Positions 1 through 6,825 of a DNA stretch of 9,339 nt are shown here, one piece after another. Every line of letters starts with the position of its first letter. The first letter of the stretch is position 1. A program made the position numbers and the translations under genes. The notes under the pieces are model-generated. The model searched no databases, was not told the DNA's origin, and worked only from the letters and a program-made list of their open reading frames with translations. This stretch comes from an uncultured Paracoccaceae bacterium (GTDB lineage: Bacteria > Pseudomonadota > Alphaproteobacteria > Rhodobacterales > Rhodobacteraceae), in assembly GCA_913054485.1 (NCBI GenBank), contig CAJXHQ010000081.1, positions 1 to 9,339 of the forward strand, read 5' to 3'.

Positions 1-494
1 TCCGGCAGGTCAAGGTAGGCTTCGACCATGATGGCCAGGAAGGGCGCGCAGACAAACAGCACGAGATCCGAGAAGGTGTCGCCGGTGACAGAGGACAAAT
101 GAGCCACCCGCAGGGCTTTGCGCGCCTTGCCGCGCTGCGCCATCGGGTAGCCGTCCAGCGTGGTCATATATGCGTCGGGCGTGCCGGGCGTATTGAACAG
201 GATCGCCGGCACCGCGCCGCCAATGGTAGAGCCTTTCATGATACCAATGAGGAAACCCATGACCGGCAGAAGTGCGCTTTCGTGATAGCCGAAAATGGAG
301 ATCAGGATCGGCAAGGCAATCGCCATAGCGATCGGCCCGGCCATGCCCGGCGTTGCCCCCACCATGATACCCAGCAGGAACCCCAAGAGGATCATCACCG
401 GGGTAACCGGAATGCCCACCCCGAAGAACGCGAACATCTCAGGCCCCTGGAACACCGCCAGAGCGCCCATCCAGATATAGTCAAGAACGCCCAT
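1..494 (-). CDS. tctA: TctA-family large permease of a tripartite tricarboxylate transporter (3' part outside window)
   Basis: Large integral membrane subunit of a TTT secondary transporter, which moves a substrate delivered by the periplasmic TctC protein across the inner membrane. Only the first 164 residues are present, about a third of the usual ~500, because the reading frame runs off the window edge. Visible family features are a hydrophobic segment around residues 30-46 followed by GATPGMAG (46-53), and the conserved stretch KGSTIGGAVPAILFNTPGTP (87-106) followed by a TTLDGYPMAQRGKA-type loop (from 111). The start at 494 is supported by a GGAG about 8 bases upstream and by a one-base overlap with the tctB stop (TAATG), which implies translational coupling. 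The substrate cannot be read from the sequence. Family assignment is firm; carboxylate transport is family knowledge. Confidence 0.93.
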   Translation of the reverse strand, partial: MGVLDYIWMGALAVFQGPEMFAFFGVGIPVTPVMILLGFLLGIMVGATPGMAGPIAMAIALPILISIFGYHESALLPVMGFLIGIMKGSTIGGAVPAILFNTPGTPDAYMTTLDGYPMAQRGKARKALRVAHLSSVTGDTFSDLVLFVCAPFLAIMVEAYLDLP

Positions 495-1048
495 TACACG
501 TCTCCGTTCGGCGGCAGCAGCAGATCATCAAACGGCACGTCGTAGATCAGGATCAGCACCAGGGTAACGGCCGCGGCGATGCACAGGTTGCGCAGGCGGA
601 ATCTGTTCTCAGCCTGGGTGATAAGCCCGGTGATGATAAAGACACCGCCAAGAAAGAAACCGATGTATTTCCATGGCGCCGTGTCGCGCAGCAGCCGGTA
701 TTCGGCATCGCCGCCAAACACAGCCACGGCCGCCGGCCCCGCATAGAGCATGATCAGGAAGCCGGTTACCAGTACCGCCAGCGCGATGCCCACAAAGGCC
801 AGGTCGGCCAGGCGCACCGCCGGCTGACCGGGGGCACGCCGTTCAAAGACCGCCAATAGCAGCCCGCCGATGCCGATGAAGGCGGCTGCAACCATTGGCG
901 CCAGCGCGTCGCCGATCACCAGCTGGCGGCGGACTTTTTCGATTAGGCCAGTGTCCACGTCCAGCGGAATCCAGACAAAGGCCACAAGGGCGGCAAAGGC
1001 GGCACAGCACAGCCCCAGAATGAGGTTGGATCGGGAATGGGGCATCAT
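494..1048 (-). CDS. tctB: TctB-family small membrane subunit of a tripartite tricarboxylate transporter
   Basis: Small inner-membrane subunit of the TTT transporter, 184 residues, a usual size for TctB. Sequence similarity in this family is weak, so the call rests on hydropathy and on its position between tctC and tctA. Hydrophobic segments lie near residues 8-27, 49-66, 82-104, 128-143 and 151-168, giving four to five membrane spans. A polar loop (about 67-81) and an acidic, proline-rich C-terminus ending PPNGDV are also visible. Two consecutive ATG codons (1048 and 1045) are possible starts; only a weak GAGAG precedes them. The stop overlaps the tctA start by one base. A 54-bp gap with a strong stem-loop separates it from tctC. 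Confidence 0.88.
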   Translation of the reverse strand: MMPHSRSNLILGLCCAAFAALVAFVWIPLDVDTGLIEKVRRQLVIGDALAPMVAAAFIGIGGLLLAVFERRAPGQPAVRLADLAFVGIALAVLVTGFLIMLYAGPAAVAVFGGDAEYRLLRDTAPWKYIGFFLGGVFIITGLITQAENRFRLRNLCIAAAVTLVLILIYDVPFDDLLLPPNGDV

Positions 1049-1065
1049 GGCACTGCTCTCGGACG

Positions 1066-1087
1066 GGCAGACCCCGCGGGGCCTGCC
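1066..1087 (-). promoter_or_regulatory. Stem-loop in the tctC-tctB intergenic gap
   Basis: On the transcribed (minus-strand) RNA, GGCAGGCCC pairs with GGGUCUGCC around a CGCG loop. This gives a nine-pair, very GC-rich hairpin with a single G-U pair. The only mismatch seen on the plus strand (A opposite C) becomes that G-U pair on the RNA, which favours function as RNA. No run of T follows, so it is not a classical terminator. Its position directly after the binding-protein gene suggests 3'-end protection or partial attenuation, giving more TctC than TctA and TctB. The structure is seen; the role is inferred. Confidence 0.55.
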
Positions 1088-1102
1088 TATTGGAAGTGAA
1101 GC

Positions 1103-2053
1103 TTATTCGGAAGCCGCTCTCATCAGCTCTCCGGCTCCGGTGAAACTATCGGCCAGAAGCCTGTCCAGATCGGCGCCCTGGATCAGCGACGCCCCGCCAA
1201 AGGCTTTCTTGATCATACCGCCGGCCTTGGTGGTTTCATCGCCAGCAACCGCGCCGATGGCTTCGGCCAGGGCGGTGCGGGCATCTTCCGGCATCCCGGC
1301 CGGACCCGCAAAGACAAAGTAGCCATCGGCGTTATACGGCACGCCAAGATCGGCCATGGTCGGAGCATCCGGGGTCTGCTCCAACGCACCGGACAGCGCC
1401 GAGGCCAGGTTTACCAGATCCCCCGAAGCCACACCCTTGGCCTGTATCCCGGCCATGAAGCCCAGGTCCAAGTCGCCGGCATTAACGCCATTCATGACCG
1501 CCTTGCCGCCTTTGACCGACACGATATTGAGATCAATGCCCTGCGCCTCGCCCAGGAGATATGCAAGATCAGCCAGCTTCGGGCTCATCGTGCCGAACCT
1601 CAGAGATTCACCGCCCTTGGAAGCGGCGACAACATCGGCAAAGCTTGTCCAGCCTTTGGAGGACAGCGACACGATGCCCATCTGGAAACCGGCGGTAGTG
1701 GACAGGCCGGTAAAATCGGCCGGGGTCATGCCAGCATTGGCGGCAGCTAGATTGTAGCCAAGCGATTCCGTCACAACCATACCAATGGCCGTGCCATCGT
1801 TGGGGGCGTTCCGCAGCGCAGCCAGCAGATTTACGCCGCCTTTGCCGGTCACCTGCTCGGGAATGAATTTCCATCCCAATTTGGCTTCCAGCTCTTCAGC
1901 GATCAAACGGGCCTGGGTATCAGCACCACCGCCCGCATTGAAGGCGATCATCAGCTTGATCGGCCCCGGCGGGGTCCAGTCGGCGGCAAAAGCCCCTGTG
2001 GTCATAATTGCCATGCCAATCACGGCAACAGTGGATTTGACGAAACGTTTCAT
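1103..2053 (-). CDS. tctC: TctC/Bug-family periplasmic solute-binding protein of the TTT transporter
   Basis: Extracytoplasmic solute receptor, 316 residues, the usual length for the family. Residues 1-23 form a Sec signal peptide (KRFVK basic n-region, hydrophobic core, AFA cleavage site before AD). The mature protein shows the family's first ligand-loop motif GGGADTQAR (41-49), with an aspartate at 45. It later shows a GGKAVMNGVNAGDLDLGF-type stretch typical of the second ligand loop. Known members bind carboxylates such as citrate, tricarballylate, aspartate or terephthalate; the ligand here is unknown. The start at 2053 has a strong GGGAGGA ribosome site seven bases upstream. It is first in the tctCBA operon and diverges from the marR-sulfatase pair, with operator-like palindromes between them. 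Confidence 0.95.
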   Translation of the reverse strand: MKRFVKSTVAVIGMAIMTTGAFAADWTPPGPIKLMIAFNAGGGADTQARLIAEELEAKLGWKFIPEQVTGKGGVNLLAALRNAPNDGTAIGMVVTESLGYNLAAANAGMTPADFTGLSTTAGFQMGIVSLSSKGWTSFADVVAASKGGESLRFGTMSPKLADLAYLLGEAQGIDLNIVSVKGGKAVMNGVNAGDLDLGFMAGIQAKGVASGDLVNLASALSGALEQTPDAPTMADLGVPYNADGYFVFAGPAGMPEDARTALAEAIGAVAGDETTKAGGMIKKAFGGASLIQGADLDRLLADSFTGAGELMRAASE

Positions 2054-2085
2054 GCGGCTTTTCCTCCCTGGATCAGTCCCGGAGC

Positions 2086-2115
2086 AGCTTACGGAGCAGA
2101 AAGTTGACGCGTCAA
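2086..2115 (-). promoter_or_regulatory. Possible sigma-70 promoter for tctCBA
   Basis: Reading the minus strand, TTGACG (2115-2110) is followed after 18 bases by TAAGCT (2091-2086). That places a transcription start near 2079, about 25 bases before the tctC start codon. The -35 box is good and the -10 box is poor (three of six positions). The -35 box lies inside the perfect palindrome at 2102-2117, so a repressor bound there would block polymerase. I found no convincing -10 box for the plus-strand marR promoter. Confidence 0.3.
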
Positions 2116-2117
2116 CT
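2102..2117. promoter_or_regulatory. Operator-like perfect palindrome, site 1
   Basis: AGTTGACGCGTCAACT is a perfect 16-bp inverted repeat in the divergent region between tctC and the marR gene. Its size and symmetry fit a MarR dimer site, and it sits beside a MarR gene. It is closer to tctC and overlaps the proposed tctC -35 box. The palindrome is seen; binding by the adjacent regulator is inferred. Confidence 0.7.
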
Positions 2118-2121
2118 AAAA

Positions 2122-2137
2122 AGTTGACCGATCAACT
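2122..2137. promoter_or_regulatory. Operator-like palindrome, site 2
   Basis: AGTTGACCGATCAACT has the same AGTTGA and TCAACT half-sites as site 1, with a non-symmetric centre (CCGA). The centres of the two sites are exactly 20 bp apart, about two helical turns, so two dimers would sit on the same face of the DNA. The site lies 37 bp before the marR start codon, which suits autoregulation. Confidence 0.65.
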
Positions 2138-2164
2138 CTGCTGTGCCAACGTCTCAGCGATCAC

Positions 2165-2170
2165 GGAGGA
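2165..2170 (+). promoter_or_regulatory. Ribosome binding site that sets the marR start
   Basis: GGAGGA sits four bases before the ATG at 2175. The reading frame is open much further upstream (to 1785), but any earlier start would overlap tctC and both operators. This site and the usual MarR length fix the start at 2175. Confidence 0.75.
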
Positions 2171-2174
2171 CAGA

Positions 2175-2654
2175 ATGCCGGACAGCTCACCAGCAGAAAA
2201 ACAGGATCGCCAGCTTGTTCTGGATGAAATGATCACCTACCGGCTGGCACGGCTGCAGGCCCGGCTGAATGCACAAGCCACTAGAATACTGAAAGAAAAC
2301 GGCGGATTGACGCTGACACAATGGCGCATCCTCGTGCTGCTGGACCTGAGGGGGGAGGCCAATCTTGCCCAGCTGGTCCGGGAAACCAAATTTGACAAGG
2401 CACAACTGAGCCGGGCGGTGAAGACCATGCTCCAGAATGGTCTGCTCACCTCAAAGGCAAACGAAACGGATCAGCGTCAGATCCTGCTGGCGATGACCGG
2501 GACCGGACGCGCGGCCTTCGAAAAAGCCCTGCCCCATATGCGCGGCCGCCAACAGATTCTGCTGGCTTCCTTGAGCAGGCAGCAGCGGGAAGATCTCTTT
2601 GCCGCGCTGGACAGAATTGAAGCTGCACTTACGGAAGGCGGCACCCAGAGATGA
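2175..2654 (+). CDS. MarR-family transcriptional regulator
   Basis: A 159-residue winged-helix regulator of normal MarR length. An N-terminal dimerisation helix (about 15-40) is followed by LTQWRILVLLDLRGEANLAQ (47-66). A recognition helix lies around 73-88 (FDKAQLSRAVKTMLQNGL), then a wing with the conserved D-x-R (D99, R101), and C-terminal dimer helices (about 111-153). MarR proteins usually repress their own and neighbouring genes and release DNA on binding a small, often anionic or aromatic, ligand. Here the two palindromes at 2102-2137 are the likely targets, so it probably controls both the sulfatase (same transcript) and the divergent tctCBA. Its stop overlaps the sulfatase start (ATGA). 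The ligand is unknown; a substrate or product of the sulfatase is the natural guess. Confidence 0.92.
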   Translation: MPDSSPAEKQDRQLVLDEMITYRLARLQARLNAQATRILKENGGLTLTQWRILVLLDLRGEANLAQLVRETKFDKAQLSRAVKTMLQNGLLTSKANETDQRQILLAMTGTGRAAFEKALPHMRGRQQILLASLSRQQREDLFAALDRIEAALTEGGTQR

Positions 2655-4081
2655 CCTCGAACCTGCTGATCCTGATGTCCGACGAGCACCAGGCCCGCGC
2701 CATGGGCTGTGTCGGGCACCCTTTTGTGCAGACCCCGAACCTGGACGCGCTGGCCGCCCGCGGCACCCGCTTCACCAACGCCTATACGCCGTCGCCGATT
2801 TGCGTCCCGGCGCGGGCGGGCTTTGCCACCGGGCAGTACCCGCACCAGACCCGGCTCTGGGACAATGCCATGCCCTACACCGGAGAGGTCCGGGGCTGGG
2901 GTCATGCCCTGCAAGACCAAGGCGTGCCGGTAGAATCGATCGGTAAGCTGCATTACCGCGATGCCAACGATCCCTCCGGTTTTGATGCCCAGCATATCCC
3001 GATGCACGTCGCACAGGGCGTCGGTATGGTCTGGGCCTCGATCCGCGGCGAAGAACAGCGCATCAGCCCAAAGGGGCGGATGCTGGGAGAGCATATCGGC
3101 CCGGGCACCTCGAAATACACCGACTATGATGCTTCGGTCACCGACCGGGCCAAAGATTGGCTCGCAGCGCGTGGCGCGGCGGGGGCGGATCAGCCCTGGT
3201 GCCTCTATGTCGGGCTGGTGGCGCCGCATTTCCCGCTGGTCGCGCCGCAGGAATTCTTTGATCTCTACCCCGCGGGTGATCTGCCTGAGGTGAAGCTGCA
3301 CCCCGCTGCCGGGTATCAGCGCCACCCTTGGGTCGAGAAGCAGAACGCCATGATGGACACCGAAGCAAGCTTCGCTTCCGCGAAGGAACGCCAGGTGGCC
3401 TTGTCCGCCTACTACGGGCTGTGCAGCTGGCTGGACCATAATGTCGGGCAGATCATGGGCGCTTTGGACAGCGCGGGCCTGCTGGAAAACACCACGGTGA
3501 TCTATACGTCGGACCACGGCGACAATGCCGGTGCACGCGGTCTTTGGGGGAAGTCCAACTTCTACCGGGAAAGCGTCGAGGTGCCGATGATCATGGCCGG
3601 ACCCGGAGTGCGCCAGGGAACCTGCGACACACCGGTCAGCCTGCTGGACCTGTCAAAGACCATTGCGACACATTTCGGAACCGGCATCGACGCCGCCGAA
3701 GGCACCCGCTGCCTGAACGGGATAGCCGCCGCCCCGGCGGACGCTGAACGCCCGGTCTTCAGCGAATACCACGCGGCCGGTGCTGTCTCCGGTGGCTTCA
3801 TGCTGCGCAAAGGCCGCTGGAAGTTCCACTATTACGTGGGTTTCCCGCCGGAACTCTTCGACCTGGACACCGACCCGGAGGAGTTGACCGATCTCGCTGA
3901 TCGCCCCGAATATGCCGGGACACTGGCCGAAATGGAGGCTGCCCTGCGCAGTATCTGCGACCCGGAAGCGGCTGATGCGCAGGCTTTTGCTGACCAGGCT
4001 GCAATGATTGCCCGGTACGGCGGCCGTGAAGCGGCTTTGAAACTGGGGGCGCCCGGCGCGACCCCTCCGCCAAAAACCTGA
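2651..4081 (+). CDS. Type I (formylglycine-dependent) sulfatase-family hydrolase, cytoplasmic
   Basis: Predicted to hydrolyse a sulfate ester in the cytoplasm; 476 residues and no signal peptide. The N-terminal sulfatase domain carries the formylglycine motif C51-V-P-A-R55 inside SPICVPARAGFATGQ, so C51 should be oxidised to formylglycine by a maturase encoded elsewhere. Other expected residues are D11-E12 and D288-H289 (metal site), K99 and H101 (GKLHY), H193 (APHFPL) and K301 (GLWGKS). The DE and DH metal pairs and the WDNA motif (70-73) resemble choline sulfatases and phosphonate monoester hydrolases more than classical arylsulfatases. The K-x-H pair argues for a sulfatase. The proline-rich tail (GATPPPKT) does not look like the choline-sulfatase C-terminus I recall. 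Translation is probably coupled to marR (ATGA overlap; GGAAGG 12 bases upstream). The substrate is unknown. Confidence 0.9.
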   Translation: MTSNLLILMSDEHQARAMGCVGHPFVQTPNLDALAARGTRFTNAYTPSPICVPARAGFATGQYPHQTRLWDNAMPYTGEVRGWGHALQDQGVPVESIGKLHYRDANDPSGFDAQHIPMHVAQGVGMVWASIRGEEQRISPKGRMLGEHIGPGTSKYTDYDASVTDRAKDWLAARGAAGADQPWCLYVGLVAPHFPLVAPQEFFDLYPAGDLPEVKLHPAAGYQRHPWVEKQNAMMDTEASFASAKERQVALSAYYGLCSWLDHNVGQIMGALDSAGLLENTTVIYTSDHGDNAGARGLWGKSNFYRESVEVPMIMAGPGVRQGTCDTPVSLLDLSKTIATHFGTGIDAAEGTRCLNGIAAAPADAERPVFSEYHAAGAVSGGFMLRKGRWKFHYYVGFPPELFDLDTDPEELTDLADRPEYAGTLAEMEAALRSICDPEAADAQAFADQAAMIARYGGREAALKLGAPGATPPPKT

Positions 4082-4103
4082 GGCCGGAAAAGCAAGTTCA
4101 GGG

Positions 4104-4115
4104 CCGCCTGGGCGG
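4104..4115. terminator. Weak stem-loop between the convergent sulfatase and urtE genes
   Basis: The 72-bp gap between two converging stop codons holds CCGCC and GGCGG arms separated by only TG. TTCAG and CTGAA lie further out (4096-4127) but out of register. No proper T-run follows on either strand; only a TTTT lies further along on the minus strand. It could be a poor bidirectional terminator; nothing else is visible in the gap. Confidence 0.2.
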
Positions 4116-4153
4116 ACAGCAGTCTGAAAGCCAGGGCAAGCCACCGCCTGCTG

Positions 4154-4849
4154 CTATACGGAAACGGAAGCAAGCAGCTCCGGCTTTGGAACACTGTCTT
4201 TGCGACCCGACAGCAGCACTTGCCCGCGCCGCAGGGCCAGGAAACTATCGCCGAGATCATAGGCGAAGCTGAAATACTGCTCGACCAGGACTATGGCCAT
4301 GCGGCCCTCATCGCGCAGATGGCGGATGACCTCTCCGATCTGCTGGATGATATTGGGCTGGATGCCTTCGGTCGGCTCGTCCAGCAACAGAAGCTTGGGC
4401 CGGGTGATCAGCGCACGGGCAATCGCCAGCTGCTGCTGCTGGCCGCCCGACAGGTCGCCGCCCCGGCGGTGCTGCATTTTTTTCAGCACCGGGAACATTT
4501 CGAAGATCTCCTCGGGAATGCGGTGCTCCGCCGGTGCCAGGCAGCTGAACCCGGTTTCCAGGTTCTCGCGCACAGTCATCAGCGGGAAGATCTCGCGCCC
4601 CTGCGGCACATAGGCAATCCCCTTGGCCGCCAGCGCATGTGCGGGCAGTTTTCCCAGTTCTTCGCCGTCCAGCGCGACTTGACCGCCAGAGCGCGGATGG
4701 CTGCCGGAGATGGCCTTCATCAGGCTGGTCTTGCCGACGCCATTGGTGCCCATCACACAGGTGATCTCACCGGTGCGCGCCTCCATCGAGATCCCGTCGA
4801 GGATCAGCGAATGCCCGTAGTGCAGGGACAGATCATCAATCTTCAGCAT
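4154..4849 (-). CDS. urtE: Urea ABC transporter ATP-binding subunit UrtE
   Basis: One of the two cytoplasmic ATPases that power urea import; 231 residues, the normal length. It shows Walker A GTNGVGKT (34-41), Q-loop Q83 in YVPQGREIFP, ABC signature LSGGQ (133-137) and Walker B LLLLDE (153-158). The switch region reads VLVEQ rather than VEH, as in LivF-like ATPases. GTNGVGKT and PTEGIQPNIIQQIG are typical of UrtE and distinguish it from branched-chain amino-acid LivF. It is the last gene of the urt operon, two bases after the urtD stop, with only a weak GGGGCG ahead of its start, so it is likely translated by coupling. The next gene is the convergent sulfatase, so no urease gene follows directly. 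Confidence 0.95.
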   Translation of the reverse strand: MLKIDDLSLHYGHSLILDGISMEARTGEITCVMGTNGVGKTSLMKAISGSHPRSGGQVALDGEELGKLPAHALAAKGIAYVPQGREIFPLMTVRENLETGFSCLAPAEHRIPEEIFEMFPVLKKMQHRRGGDLSGGQQQQLAIARALITRPKLLLLDEPTEGIQPNIIQQIGEVIRHLRDEGRMAIVLVEQYFSFAYDLGDSFLALRRGQVLLSGRKDSVPKPELLASVSV

Positions 4850-4851
4850 GT

Positions 4852-5592
4852 TCAGCGCCCCAGGTAGACGTCGATGACGTCGGGATTTTTTGTCACGTGG
4901 TCCAGGCTGCCCTCGGCCAGAACCGATCCTTCGTGCAGAACTGTGACCCGGCAGTCGAGGCGGCGGACAAACTCCATGTCATGTTCCACCACCACCACCG
5001 CGCGGGTCTTGGCGGCTTCCACCAGGATCGCCGTGGTATGCTCGCGCTCCGCAGGGGTCATGCCTGCTGCGGGTTCATCCACCAGCAAGAGCTGCGGCTC
5101 CTGCGCCAGAAGCATGCCGATCTCCAGCCATTGCTTCTGTCCATGGCTCAGCTCGCCTGATTTGCGCGCCAGCTGGTCCTGCAGGCCAATCGTCTCGGCC
5201 AGCTCCTCCACCCGGGCCAGATGGGCGCGGGCGGGACGGTAGAACAAAACCGCAAAGGGGCTGCGGTTGTTTTTAAGCGCCATCAGCAGGTTGTCCTGCA
5301 CGCTCTGGTCCTCGAAAACGGTGGGTTTCTGAAACTTGCGGCCGATGCCTTCGCGGGCGATGCGGGCTTCGGACAGGCCCAGCAGCGACTGGCCCTTTTC
5401 GGCCCAGGTCACCCGGCCCGCGTCCGGTTTGGTCTTGCCGGTCACGATGTCCATGAAAGTGGTCTTGCCCGCCCCGTTGGGTCCGATAATGGCGCGCATT
5501 TCGGCAGAACCGATGGCAAAGCTGAGGTTGTTGATCGCCTTGAACCCGTCAAAGCTGACGGAGACGCCTGAGACTTCCAGCAGGGTGTTCAT
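4852..5592 (-). CDS. urtD: Urea ABC transporter ATP-binding subunit UrtD
   Basis: Second ATPase of the urea importer, 246 residues. It shows Walker A GPNGAGKT (37-44) followed by TFMDIVTGKTKPD, a UrtD-type stretch. Q-loop Q88 lies in GRKFQKPTVFE, the signature is LSHGQ (148-152), Walker B is LLLVDE (168-173), and the switch histidine lies in VVVEHDMEF. The frame is open further upstream to 5676, but the start at 5592 is chosen for three reasons. AGGAGG lies seven bases before it. It makes an ATGA overlap with the urtC stop. The protein then begins MNTLLEVSGVSV, right for an ABC ATPase. Confidence 0.95.
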   Translation of the reverse strand: MNTLLEVSGVSVSFDGFKAINNLSFAIGSAEMRAIIGPNGAGKTTFMDIVTGKTKPDAGRVTWAEKGQSLLGLSEARIAREGIGRKFQKPTVFEDQSVQDNLLMALKNNRSPFAVLFYRPARAHLARVEELAETIGLQDQLARKSGELSHGQKQWLEIGMLLAQEPQLLLVDEPAAGMTPAEREHTTAILVEAAKTRAVVVVEHDMEFVRRLDCRVTVLHEGSVLAEGSLDHVTKNPDVIDVYLGR

Positions 5593-6821
5593 TCTGCCGC
5601 CTCCTGTTCGCGCAGCGCACCGGGACCGGGGCCAAGATCGGCACCGTGACGGTCCGGGCTGCGCCGGTTGGTCCACAGATCAACAAGCCCGCCCAGCCCC
5701 TTGGGGGCAAAGAGCGTGACCAGTACAAAGGACAGGCCCAGCAGCACCAGCCACCAGTCGACCCATTTGACAGTGTAGAAGCCCAGCGGCAGATCCGGGG
5801 CCTGGCCGCCGGTGAACCAGCTCGACACCAGGCTGACAAAAGCCGCGCCGATCACCGCACCGTACAGCCGGCCGCGCCCGCCGATGGCGACCCAGACCGC
5901 GAGGTAGATGGAGGCGATGGGGGCGATCTCGGCCGGGTTGATGATGCCTGCCTGCGGGTAGTACAGCGCGCCGGCAATGCCCGCGATACAGGCGGTGGCG
6001 GCGAAGATCACCAGCTTATAGGCCTCTACCGGGTAGCCGAGAAAGCGCACCCGCGCCTCGTCATCGCGGATGCCGCGTATGACCGAGCCGAACTTGCCTT
6101 CAGTGATGAAGACCGCCAGCAAATAGCCCAGCGCCAGTGCCAGCGCCGAGGCCCAGAGGAACCAGACCGAGAGCACCGATTGCGGCACCGTCTCCAGCCC
6201 CGGAATGTTCTGCAGGCCGGACAGCCCGTTATTGCCGCGCAAGCCGCTGTCGTTCTGAAAAAGATACAGCGCCAGTGCCAGCGTCATCGCCTGTGTGAGG
6301 ATCGACAGGTACACGCCTGTCACCCTGCTGCGGAAGGCCAGCCAGCCAAAGACCAGCGCCAGCAGGCCCGGCACCAGCACCACCAGCATCAGCTGCAGCA
6401 CAAGGCTGTCGGCCAAGCTCCAGATCAGCGGGAATTCGTTTGAGCCCACCACGCCGAAGATCTGCGTGCCGATGGCATCCACTATCTCCTGATCGGTCGG
6501 CGGGATCGGCGCTTCGGCCAGCGCGCCGGTCACGATATCGCGGGTGCGTTCGTACATCAGCCACATGCCGACCATGTAACCGCCGAGGCCGAAGAAGGCG
6601 AAATGGCCAAGGCTGAGGATGCCGCAGTAGCCCCAGACCAGATCCATCGCCAGCGCAGCCAGGCACAGGCACAGCGTCTTTCCGAGGGTTTTAACAAAGG
6701 AGGTGGAGATCAGCCCGGTGCCCACCGCTTCAGAGCCAATGGTCACAAAGAGGGTGAACAGGCCCAGCGCGGCGAGGAAGATCAGCACCGAGGGGTTACG
6801 GGAAACAAAGGTTTTCTGCAT
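5589..6821 (-). CDS. urtC: Urea ABC transporter permease UrtC
   Basis: Second inner-membrane permease of the urea importer, 410 residues from the chosen start and of the LivM type. A hydrophobic segment at about 12-28 begins the protein. GYCGILSLGHFAFFG (64-78) is the LIV-permease hallmark. A polar insertion follows (about 88-128, rich in E, D and P) before the remaining membrane spans. The EAA-like loop GSVIRGIRDDEARVRFLGYP marks the contact site for the ATPases. The tail after about residue 385 is hydrophilic and charged. A start 39 bases earlier (6860) is possible but would overlap urtB. The start at 6821 follows the urtB stop by four bases and has GGGGGA about nine bases upstream. Confidence 0.94.
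   Translation of the reverse strand: MQKTFVSRNPSVLIFLAALGLFTLFVTIGSEAVGTGLISTSFVKTLGKTLCLCLAALAMDLVWGYCGILSLGHFAFFGLGGYMVGMWLMYERTRDIVTGALAEAPIPPTDQEIVDAIGTQIFGVVGSNEFPLIWSLADSLVLQLMLVVLVPGLLALVFGWLAFRSRVTGVYLSILTQAMTLALALYLFQNDSGLRGNNGLSGLQNIPGLETVPQSVLSVWFLWASALALALGYLLAVFITEGKFGSVIRGIRDDEARVRFLGYPVEAYKLVIFAATACIAGIAGALYYPQAGIINPAEIAPIASIYLAVWVAIGGRGRLYGAVIGAAFVSLVSSWFTGGQAPDLPLGFYTVKWVDWWLVLLGLSFVLVTLFAPKGLGGLVDLWTNRRSPDRHGADLGPGPGALREQEAAE
5600..5605 (-). promoter_or_regulatory. Ribosome binding site that sets the urtD start
   Basis: AGGAGG on the minus strand, seven bases ahead of the ATG at 5592 and inside the end of urtC. It decides between this start and the longer open frame reaching 5676. 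Confidence 0.75.
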
Positions 6822-6825
6822 CAGA

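Noticed and set aside
99..545. 148-residue plus-strand open frame at the left edge
   Set aside because: It is antisense to a clear TctA reading frame containing GSTIGGAVPAILFNTPGTP; its His/Arg/Gln-rich translation is a shadow.
1785..2174. Upstream in-frame extension of the MarR gene
   Set aside because: It would overlap tctC on the other strand and cover both operators; GGAGGA before 2175 and normal MarR length favour the short protein.
2477..3517. 346-residue minus-strand open frame opposite the marR end and the sulfatase
   Set aside because: It lies antisense to a sulfatase with a complete catalytic set; its translation is Arg/Gly/His-rich without a recognisable domain, as expected for a shadow frame in GC-rich DNA.
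5593..5676. N-terminal extension of UrtD
   Set aside because: The added residues are proline/arginine/serine-rich and lie inside urtC; the start at 5592 has an ideal ribosome site and an ATGA overlap.
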